Shown here: positions 1 to 5,091 of the stretch, piece after piece
Numbering within the stretch: position 1 is the stretch's first letter
Layout of the letters: every line of letters begins with the position of its first letter
DNA from: Planctomycetota bacterium
Lineage (GTDB): Bacteria; Planctomycetota; B143-G9
DNA: 5,091 bases
NCBI GenBank assembly: GCA_003644275.1
Contig: QNBY01000112.1
Coordinates: 1 to 5,091, forward strand
Reading direction: 5' to 3'
Notes under the pieces: model-generated
Told to the model about the DNA's origin: nothing
The model's input: only the letters and a program-made list of their open reading frames with translations
The model's database searches: none
Translations under genes and position numbers: made by a program

Positions 1-1052
1 CAGTTGGGGTAGTCCTTGACGTAGCGGTTCCAGACCTTTTCGATGATGTCTGAGGCGGAGCCTATCTCGAGGAGTATCTCGGCGTACTCGTTGTAGGCCT
101 GCTCGCGGAGCTGGCGGTAGACGTCGGGGCCGAAGGCGAAGACGTAGTCGTTGAAGGCGGAGTCCACCTTGTTCTTGTACTTCTGGCGTTCCTCGGGGTC
201 CTTGCTGATGGCGAGCTTGTCGGCGTAGAGGCGGCCGAGGAATATGCCGCCGTAGATGTAGACGGAGTCGTTGTCGTGCTCCCAGACGAAGTCTTCGAGG
301 CCGGTGAGTGAGAAGTCGAGGGCCTTCTTGAACTCCTCGGTGCCCCTGACGTAGATGCGGGGATAGAGGAGGTAGGCGCGCGCGAGGACGAAGGCGATGC
401 TGTACCAGCGCTGGTTCATCTCGTCGGGGAACACGATGTAGTCGGGGGGATCGACGCCGCGCTTCTCGCAGTCCTCGTAGATGGAGTCCTCGTACTTGGC
501 GCGTTCCTCACGGATGGCGGCGTGGATCTTCACGAGCTCGTTGATGGCCTCCCGGAGCTTTGCGGAGGCGGCGGCTTCCTTGGCCTTGCGCTCGGGGTCC
601 TTGAGGGAGAGGCCTTCGAGCTCGTTGATCTTGGCCTCGACGCGGTCTATCTCGATGCCGTACTTTTCCACCTGGGCCGAGCGGTACTCTATGGTGTCCT
701 TATTCGGCCACTTCTGGAGGAATTCCTCGATGTTGGCTAGCGCCTTGTCGAAGTATTCCTCGCGCTGCTTGGGAGTGGCCTTGCGGTTCTGCCCCCTGGC
801 CTTGTAGAGGATGGCGAGGCCGAGGTATCCCTTGGGGCGGAGGTCCTTTGGTATCTTGGGGTCCTTCAGGTAGTTCTGGAAGTGCTTTTCGGCGAGGTTC
901 CAGAATCCGTAGGTGATGAGCTTGATGCCGAACTGGTACTCGTAGTAGGCGTAGCCTTTCTTGTCGGCCTTCTTTTCCTCCGCGAGGGCGGAAGGCGCGA
1001 GAGAGGCGAGGAGGACCAGCAGGGCGAGAGAGAAAAGCAACGTGCGTTTCAT
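1..1052 (-). CDS. Exported TPR-like helical-repeat protein (C-terminus outside the window)
   Basis: No stop is reached before the window edge, so 350 N-terminal residues are visible. The start is the ATG at 1052-1050, preceded by a near-ideal Shine-Dalgarno sequence. Residues 1-24 form a classical Sec signal peptide: Lys-Arg n-region, Leu-rich core, and cleavage after Ser-Ala-Leu-Ala (24/25). It has no lipobox, so the mature protein should be soluble in the periplasm. The rest is helical and rich in Lys, Glu and Tyr. Residues about 35-65 and 72-115 look like degenerate TPR units (aromatic-rich helix A, then A-E-K-H-F and a Pro at the repeat end). Residues 135-190 are strongly charged and may form a coiled coil, and 215-345 contain further helix pairs. 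A single Cys lies near residue 195. TPR folds mediate protein-protein contacts; no catalytic motif is visible. It follows the secretin gene but sits behind a terminator with its own promoter. A role in the envelope complex is inference only. Confidence 0.93.
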   Translation of the reverse strand, partial: MKRTLLFSLALLVLLASLAPSALAEEKKADKKGYAYYEYQFGIKLITYGFWNLAEKHFQNYLKDPKIPKDLRPKGYLGLAILYKARGQNRKATPKQREEYFDKALANIEEFLQKWPNKDTIEYRSAQVEKYGIEIDRVEAKINELEGLSLKDPERKAKEAAASAKLREAINELVKIHAAIREERAKYEDSIYEDCEKRGVDPPDYIVFPDEMNQRWYSIAFVLARAYLLYPRIYVRGTEEFKKALDFSLTGLEDFVWEHDNDSVYIYGGIFLGRLYADKLAISKDPEERQKYKNKVDSAFNDYVFAFGPDVYRQLREQAYNEYAEILLEIGSASDIIEKVWNRYVKDYPN

Positions 1053-1056
1053 GACG

Positions 1057-1065
1057 ACCTCCCTT
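1057..1065 (-). promoter_or_regulatory. Ribosome binding site of the TPR-protein gene
   Basis: The minus strand reads AAGGGAGGT, closely matching the 16S rRNA anti-Shine-Dalgarno complement. The GGGAGG core ends five bases before the ATG at 1052. It fixes the start used here, which also places the signal peptide exactly at the N-terminus. Confidence 0.85.
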
Positions 1066-1093
1066 ACGGGTTGGCGGCACAACATGCGTAATG

Positions 1094-1122
1094 ATATTAG
1101 CGGCTTTTGGGCGCGGGTTCAA
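1094..1122 (-). promoter_or_regulatory. Probable sigma70-type promoter of the TPR-protein gene
   Basis: On the minus strand TTGAAC (1122-1117) is followed, after exactly 17 bases, by TAATAT (1099-1094). Each box matches 4 of 6 consensus positions, and the spacing is optimal. An A-tract (1127-1123) and the T-tract of the preceding terminator (1139-1133) lie just upstream, where an AT-rich UP element would sit. The predicted transcript would start near 1087 and carry a leader of roughly 35 bases. A second -10-like hexamer, TATCAT (1096-1091), overlaps it but would sit 20 bases from the -35 box. The preceding terminator makes a promoter here necessary if the gene is well expressed. Confidence 0.6.
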
Positions 1123-1132
1123 TTTTTGCGCG

Positions 1133-1161
1133 AAAAAAAGGGGGGGCGGAAGCCCCCCCTT
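1133..1161 (-). terminator. Rho-independent terminator of the secretin gene
   Basis: Read on the minus strand, an 8-bp perfect GC stem (GGGGGGGC paired with GCCCCCCC, 1159-1152 and 1147-1140) closes a TTCC loop and is followed directly by seven T residues (1139-1133). Two A residues before the stem could pair with the first T residues. It begins about 20 bases after the secretin stop codon. On the plus strand only two T residues follow the hairpin, so it should work in one direction only. It separates the secretin transcript from the next gene. Confidence 0.92.
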
Positions 1162-1180
1162 GCGGGACGGAGAATGAGGC

Positions 1181-4084
1181 TTAGCGGGCCTTGATGCGCT
1201 CTTCTATCTCCTCGAGCATGATGATGCGGGCGTTCACGAAGATGAGGAGCTGCATGTTGTCGCTGGTCTCGGCATCGTGGCTGAAGAGGCGGCCGATGAC
1301 GGGCAGTTTGCTGAGGAAGGGCACTCCGGAGGAGAGCCTGAAGTGGCTGGAGGTAATCTGGCCGCCGAGGAGCAGCACGCCGTTGTCGGGTATGACGACA
1401 GTGGTGCGGACCTTGTTGAGCTGGATGATGGGCGCGTAGACGGGGTAGTCCTGACCCCAGAGGAGCGCGTTGATGTGGTAGTCGCGGAGGGCGATGAGGG
1501 TGGCGGTGGTGGGCCGCATCTCGATGGTGATGTACTTGCGGTCGGAGGAGATGATGGGCCTCACGTCGAGGATGGTTCCGACGGTGAAGGTCTTGATGAC
1601 GGGGTCGAGGATGGCCGCCTGGGTGGCGATGAGGCCCTCGTAGTCCGCGATGTAGGATTCCTCGCGGGCGACCATCATGTAGGCGCGCTGGGTGTTGAAG
1701 ACGGTGATGCGCGGGGCGAGGAGGGTGATGCCCTTGCGCGTCTTCTGGATGGCGTTGAGGATGACCTCGGCCTGGAAGTTGCCGAGGAGGGCGTACTGCA
1801 TGTTGAGGCCCTCGCCCACCTGGTAGGGAACGGTGGTGAGGCCGCCTATTTCGGAGCTGGTGTTGTTGAGGATGACGCCGCGCCAGTCGTAGGCGTCCCA
1901 TCCGCCGGTGCTATCGGTGGGATCGGAGGCGAAGCCGGCGGGGACGTTGCTGGCGATGCCGCGCAGGTCGGGCGTGGTGTCGCGGTCGAGGCCGGTCCAG
2001 GAGACGCCGATGTCCTCGAGGAAGTCGTTGTACACGGTGATGAAGCGGGCGTTGATGTACACCTGGAGTTTCTGGGCCTTGCGGAAGGAGTCGAGCATCT
2101 CCTCGATCTTCTTGTGGACGCGGGGCACGTTGGTGACGATGAGCTTGCCCTCACGGCCGGAGATGCTGGCGCCCGCGGCCTCGTCCCAGGAGTTGGGCTC
2201 GATCTTGCTCTGGATCATCTCGACGAGGTTGTTGAGCTGCTCCTCGGGATCGGGCTCCTCCGGGGGCTCCCAGGCCGCGCCCTCCTCCTCGACGAGGGTG
2301 ATGCGGGGGCCGGCGAAGTGGGTGACGGCGCCGATGAGGTCGCGCACGTCGTAGATGAGCATGTACTTGTCGCCCTGGATCTTGTCGGGCGTGGCGATGT
2401 AGATGGCCTCGTCCTGGAGGGTCCAGGCGAGTCCGGCGATGCGGAGCACCCACTCGAGGGCGGTGCGGAAGGTCATGTTCTTGAGGTCGAGCGTGATGGT
2501 GTTCTGGACGCTGTCGGCGGACTCGGGATCGACGATTATGGTGACGCCGATGAGGTCGCGGAGCCCGTCGATGGCATCGGTGAGGGTCTCGTCGTTGAAG
2601 GTGATGTTGATCTTCCGCTCCATCTTGGCGAGGATGAGCTTCTGCCACTCGGGGACCTCCTCCTTCTTTATCTCGGAGGCGGCGGAGCGGGTGCGGTTGA
2701 TCTCCTCCCAGTTGTCGGGATAGATGATGACGTCCACGTAGGGGATCATGTATTCCTTGGTGCGGAGGAGCGTGCGACGGAGCTCGAGGTCGTAGCGGTT
2801 CTCGATGTCCTTCTCCGCGGCGGCGTCGCCCTTCTTCTGGACCATGCGGAGGAGGTATTTGGCCTCGCGGTTGGCGGGGTCGAGCTTGATGACCTTCTCG
2901 AGGAGGAGCTCGGCCTGCTTGTACTGCTCGCGGTGGATGGCGAGATAGGCCCTGTTGATGAGGTTGTTGATCCTCTTGATGAGGTATTCCTCATCCCAGC
3001 TGGAGATCTTGTCGGCGAACTCCTGGGCGACCTTGAGCTCGTATTCCTTCTGCTCGATGACCTTCTGCTTGAGGAGGTCCTCGACGAGGGCGATGAGGTC
3101 CTTGATCCGCTTCTCGATGCCCTGGGGCCTGTAGGCGGCGCTGATGGAGTTGAGCATGAACTCGGCGTGCCCGAGCTTCATGCGGGCCTTCTTGAGGTTC
3201 TCCACCGCGTCGGTGCCGGTCATGGTGGTGGCGTCGGCGTAGAGGCTCTTGGCCTCGTCGATGAGGAGGCGGATCTCGACGACCATCTGCTCCTGCTTGA
3301 CCTTTTCGATCTCGAGGAGGTCATAGGAGCTGTCGGTGACGACGGAGCGGAGCTGCTCCTCGAGGTGCAGGAGGAAGGAGGAGTACTCGGCGTTGTCGGG
3401 GTCGAGGGCCACGGCGCTCTTGGCCTTCTCGTAGGCTTCCTTGAGACGGCCGGACTTGTAGAAGTCCTTGGCGGTGGCGAAGTCGAGCTCGGCCTGCTTC
3501 TTGTTGGCCTGCTTCATGACCTCCATCTGCTTGACGGCGAGCTCGAGGATGGCCTTGGCCTTTTCCTCCTCGGAGACGTCCTTCTTGGTGGTGAGCTCGG
3601 CGATGCGGACCTTGAGGCGTTCGATCTCGGCCTTGAGCTCTTCGAGGGTCATCTCTTCCTTGGAGGGGACGACCGGCTTCTCGACGCCGGGCTCGGCGGG
3701 CTGGGCAGGCCGAGGAGAAGCGGCGGGTTTCGCCGTAGTTGCGGGAGCACCTGTGGCTGCGGGCTTGGCGGGCTTCTTCGGGCCAAGCAGGTCAGGACGC
3801 TCCTTCTTCTTCTTCTTGGAGGAGTAGGTCTTGGTGCTCTTCTTGGGTTTCTTCACCTTGGGAGCGGGCGTGGGCCTGGGCGTCTTCTCCGGCCGCTTGC
3901 CGCCGAGAGAAGGACGCTTTTTGGCGACCTTGCTTCTGTCGAGGACCACACCGTTCTGAGCGGCGACCTTGCCGCTGTCGATGGCGGCATCATCTCCGGA
4001 GCTGACATAAGGAGGGACCACGAATGCCAGCAGGAGATAGAAGGCCATCACGGAACCGACGACCACAAGAGCCCATCTTCTCAT
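1181..4084 (-). CDS. Secretin (type IV pilus / type II secretion outer-membrane channel) with N-terminal TPR and coiled-coil extension
   Basis: This is a complete 967-residue protein that should form the oligomeric outer-membrane pore through which a pilus or secreted protein passes. Order of parts: residues 1-28, Arg-Arg then about 22 hydrophobic residues (signal peptide or retained anchor; a weak cleavage site lies near Val-Ser-Ser 29/30; no lipobox); 50-143, Lys/Pro/Ala-rich linker; 144-200, charged coiled coil; TPR-like units at about 200-236 and 376-410, each ending in an L-D-P motif, with long helices between; 491-566, STN/N0 domain; 574-680, one periplasmic ring-like domain with Y-D-V-R-D-L and L-I-V-T-N-V-P; 770-957, secretin barrel. 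The PROSITE-type secretin signature is nearly intact: V-L-L-L-G-G-Q-I, then V-P-F-L-S-K-L-P-V-I-G-R-L-F (921-934), then L-L-I-F-V-N-A-R-I-I (946-955). Gln replaces the usual hydrophobic residue after G-G, and N-A replaces the usual T-P. The protein has no Cys. It is longer than many GspD/PilQ proteins because of the N-terminal half. GspD versus PilQ cannot be decided here, so no symbol is given. Confidence 0.96.
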   Translation of the reverse strand: MRRWALVVVGSVMAFYLLLAFVVPPYVSSGDDAAIDSGKVAAQNGVVLDRSKVAKKRPSLGGKRPEKTPRPTPAPKVKKPKKSTKTYSSKKKKKERPDLLGPKKPAKPAATGAPATTAKPAASPRPAQPAEPGVEKPVVPSKEEMTLEELKAEIERLKVRIAELTTKKDVSEEEKAKAILELAVKQMEVMKQANKKQAELDFATAKDFYKSGRLKEAYEKAKSAVALDPDNAEYSSFLLHLEEQLRSVVTDSSYDLLEIEKVKQEQMVVEIRLLIDEAKSLYADATTMTGTDAVENLKKARMKLGHAEFMLNSISAAYRPQGIEKRIKDLIALVEDLLKQKVIEQKEYELKVAQEFADKISSWDEEYLIKRINNLINRAYLAIHREQYKQAELLLEKVIKLDPANREAKYLLRMVQKKGDAAAEKDIENRYDLELRRTLLRTKEYMIPYVDVIIYPDNWEEINRTRSAASEIKKEEVPEWQKLILAKMERKINITFNDETLTDAIDGLRDLIGVTIIVDPESADSVQNTITLDLKNMTFRTALEWVLRIAGLAWTLQDEAIYIATPDKIQGDKYMLIYDVRDLIGAVTHFAGPRITLVEEEGAAWEPPEEPDPEEQLNNLVEMIQSKIEPNSWDEAAGASISGREGKLIVTNVPRVHKKIEEMLDSFRKAQKLQVYINARFITVYNDFLEDIGVSWTGLDRDTTPDLRGIASNVPAGFASDPTDSTGGWDAYDWRGVILNNTSSEIGGLTTVPYQVGEGLNMQYALLGNFQAEVILNAIQKTRKGITLLAPRITVFNTQRAYMMVAREESYIADYEGLIATQAAILDPVIKTFTVGTILDVRPIISSDRKYITIEMRPTTATLIALRDYHINALLWGQDYPVYAPIIQLNKVRTTVVIPDNGVLLLGGQITSSHFRLSSGVPFLSKLPVIGRLFSHDAETSDNMQLLIFVNARIIMLEEIEERIKAR

Positions 4085-4088
4085 ACGC

Positions 4089-4253
4089 TCATTCTCCTTT
4101 CTGCACGCTTGATGCGACTGGCGCGTTGTTCGTCACCGGCGGCATCGCTTCAGCCCAGTTTTCAGCGGGCCTGCAGCGAGTCAAGCCCTTCTCTGGCGAA
4201 GTAGTATATAGGCACTTCAACGAAATGCAAGGAATTTCTCGAACTTTTTTCAT
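4089..4253 (-). CDS. Possible small ORF of 54 codons in the gap before the secretin
   Basis: An ATG six bases after the upstream stop codon opens a 54-residue frame that ends in TGA four bases before the secretin ATG. An AGGGAG sequence (4268-4263) lies nine bases before its ATG and could serve as a ribosome binding site. The product would begin M-K-K-V-R-E, carry Cys at 9, 14 and 27, and show no signal peptide, membrane segment or known domain. In favour are the operon-like fit on both sides and the ribosome binding site. Against it, the codons (AAA, GAA, ATT, CCT, ACT, CTA) differ from the C/G-ending codons of both neighbours, and a promoter-like sequence lies inside it. A frame of this length can stay open by chance. 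The gap may simply be a non-coding leader. Confidence 0.22.
   Translation of the reverse strand: MKKVREIPCISLKCLYTTSPEKGLTRCRPAENWAEAMPPVTNNAPVASSVQKGE
4093..4100 (-). promoter_or_regulatory. Ribosome binding site of the secretin gene
   Basis: The minus strand reads AAAGGAGA. Its GGAG core ends nine bases before the ATG at 4084-4082, supporting the start that gives the Arg-Arg plus hydrophobic N-terminus. A second, out-of-frame ATG at 4092 is too close to the core to be used efficiently, and it meets a stop after three codons that overlaps the true start as ATGA. Confidence 0.8.
4203..4230 (-). promoter_or_regulatory. Possible promoter of the secretin gene
   Basis: On the minus strand TTGCAT (4230-4225) and TATACT (4208-4203) are separated by 16 bases. 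The -10 box matches 5 of 6 consensus positions and the -35 box only 3. The DNA just upstream (4231-4250) is AT-rich compared with the coding sequence around it. The transcript would start near 4196 and carry a leader of about 110 bases. No terminator is visible after the upstream gene, so read-through from it is also possible. Confidence 0.4.
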
Positions 4254-4259
4254 GGGTTC

Positions 4260-5091
4260 CTACTCCCTGGCCGGGGAAAAGGCGGAGCGGAGCTCCTCGG
4301 GCTGTCTTCTTTTGGACATAAACACCTTTTTCTCAAGGCGTTGCGTGCCGCTCAGGCGGGAGAGGAGGGCGTAGGTGAGGGTGACCGTTCTGCCGTCCCG
4401 GACCACTTTTTGACGGTCTATCGCCTCGAGGACCCAGCCGGTGTCGAAATCCATCTCGCGGCCCGCGACCTTCACCTTGCCGCCCACCCTGGAGCCGATG
4501 ACGACGCCGGTGAAGGTGCGGGGCTCCCAGCGCTTCTCGTCGCGCAGCCACTTGAAGACGAGGAAGTTGGCGGCCACGCCGTTTATGTCGCCCTTGAGGA
4601 TTATCTGGAACTCCTCCACCGTCCTGCCGCGCATGGGGACGGAGACCGAGCCGAGGGGCTGGTCGGAGACGTCCTCCCAGACGGGGCGGCCGTCCTCTCC
4701 GGTGAGGGGCTTGCCGTCCTTCATCATGATTCGGGCGGGGTAGCCCACGGCCACCACGACGTACACGTACTCCGTGCCGGGCAGGACGGTCGTGTCGGTG
4801 TAGCGCTCGGAGCGCAACGGCCCGGCGAGGGGCTCGGCGGCGCCCGCTCCCTTGCCGAGCTCGAGTTTGAGCTTATTCTCGTAGAGGAAGGCGCCCAGCG
4901 GCTTGTCGGGCGTGGTGCGGAAGACGTAGTAGCCCGCGAGCCTCACGTCCTTCATGCCCGCCGGCCTGCTCCAGGCGAGGACGGTCTCGCCGGGGACGGA
5001 CACGACGGCGAAGTTGGAGACGGGGGGAAGGACGGGCTCCACCTTGGGGGGCGGGGTGGGCGTGACCTTGTGGAAGGGACGCGGGGTGGGA
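4260..5091 (-). CDS. Fibronectin type III domain protein with GspC/PilP-like C-terminal domain (N-terminus outside the window)
   Basis: The frame is open to the window edge, so the 5' end is missing; 276 C-terminal residues are visible, ending in TAG at 4262-4260. A GTG at 5042 could be taken for a start, but the frame continues upstream through a Pro/Thr-rich linker (P-T-P-R-P, then V-T-P-T-P-P-P-K), so it is probably internal. Visible residues about 20-140 form an FN3 domain: V-S-N-F-A-V-V, L-A-W-S-R-P, A-G-Y-Y-V-F-R, then Y-T-D-T-T-V-L-P-G-T-E-Y-V-Y-V-V-V-A. Residues about 155-240 form a compact beta-rich domain: F-Q-I-I-L-K-G, W-E-P-R-T-F, V-I-G-S-R-V-G-G, and D-F-D-T-G-W-V-L-E-A-I. This pattern recalls the clamp (HR) domains of GspC and PilP, which bind the secretin N0 domain. 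That match is inferred from strand pattern and gene position, not proven. It lies upstream of the secretin, where PilP is found in pil operons. The C-terminal tail is rich in Lys and Arg. Confidence 0.85.
   Translation of the reverse strand, partial: PTPRPFHKVTPTPPPKVEPVLPPVSNFAVVSVPGETVLAWSRPAGMKDVRLAGYYVFRTTPDKPLGAFLYENKLKLELGKGAGAAEPLAGPLRSERYTDTTVLPGTEYVYVVVAVGYPARIMMKDGKPLTGEDGRPVWEDVSDQPLGSVSVPMRGRTVEEFQIILKGDINGVAANFLVFKWLRDEKRWEPRTFTGVVIGSRVGGKVKVAGREMDFDTGWVLEAIDRQKVVRDGRTVTLTYALLSRLSGTQRLEKKVFMSKRRQPEELRSAFSPARE

Noticed and set aside
700..1122. A 140-codon minus-strand frame overlapping the start of the TPR-protein gene
   Set aside because: It overlaps the promoter, ribosome binding site and signal-peptide region of a better-supported gene and has Arg/Pro-rich shadow composition.
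1119..1901. A 260-codon minus-strand frame rich in His, Arg and Pro overlapping the secretin 3' half
   Set aside because: It is a shifted frame of the secretin with composition typical of a GC-rich shadow, and it runs through the terminator hairpin.
3656..3937. Lys/Pro/Ala-rich stretch considered as a tandem DNA repeat
   Set aside because: The low complexity is at amino-acid level only; no nucleotide unit repeats in tandem beyond short TTC runs.
4147..4179. Possible hairpin or alternative pairing in the secretin leader (CGCT...GCCC with GGGC...AGCG)
   Set aside because: The stem is only two 4-bp helices split by an unpaired internal loop, with no T-tract and no riboswitch-like conserved core; this much pairing is expected by chance in GC-rich DNA.
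1277..4204. A 975-codon open frame on the plus strand covering the whole secretin gene
   Set aside because: It is antisense to an unmistakable secretin and its product is a low-complexity run of Asp, Glu, Gly, Leu and Val with no domain. It stays open because the secretin's codon bias avoids codons whose complement is a stop.
4024..4374. A 116-codon plus-strand frame across the gap upstream of the secretin
   Set aside because: It has no convincing ribosome binding site, overlaps the 3' end of the FN3 gene and the 5' end of the secretin gene antisense, and shows no recognisable domain.
5040..5042. GTG as the start codon of the FN3 gene
   Set aside because: The frame continues open upstream to the window edge as a Pro/Thr linker of coding character, and no Shine-Dalgarno sequence precedes the GTG.

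Overview
The window is GC-rich bacterial DNA in which every convincing gene lies on the minus strand, so transcription runs from position 5091 towards position 1. The organism is a diderm (Gram-negative-type) bacterium, because the central gene encodes an outer-membrane secretin. The secretin's long N-terminal TPR/coiled-coil extension, and its Y-D-V-R-D-L and W-D-E stretches between the STN domain and the barrel, resemble from memory secretins of the Planctomycetes/Verrucomicrobia (PVC) group and related candidate phyla. This lineage guess is inference and I cannot name a genus.

Layout in transcription order. (1) 5091-4260: the 3' part of a gene whose start lies outside the window. Its product has a Pro/Thr linker, one fibronectin type III domain, and a C-terminal beta-rich domain that looks like the clamp domains of secretin partners such as GspC or PilP. 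(2) 4259-4085: a 175-base gap that is AT-rich at its upstream end. It holds a possible promoter and a 54-codon ORF that fits almost exactly between its neighbours, of doubtful reality. (3) 4084-1181: a complete 967-residue secretin with an N-terminal hydrophobic segment, a Lys/Pro/Ala linker, a coiled coil, TPR-like repeats, an STN domain and a C-terminal secretin barrel. (4) 1180-1053: a compact junction with a strong intrinsic terminator for the secretin transcript, followed at once by a promoter and ribosome binding site for the next gene. (5) 1052-1: the 5' part of a gene for an exported, helical, TPR-like protein that runs off the window.

Taken together this is part of an envelope-spanning secretin system, either type IV pilus or type II secretion. 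The window contains no ATPase, pilin, prepilin peptidase or platform protein, so the two cannot be told apart here. The FN3 protein is a plausible periplasmic or inner-membrane partner of the secretin. The TPR protein is a separately transcribed periplasmic factor of unknown role. I found no tRNA, rRNA, CRISPR array, insertion sequence or attachment site, and no gene-free stretch longer than 300 bases.
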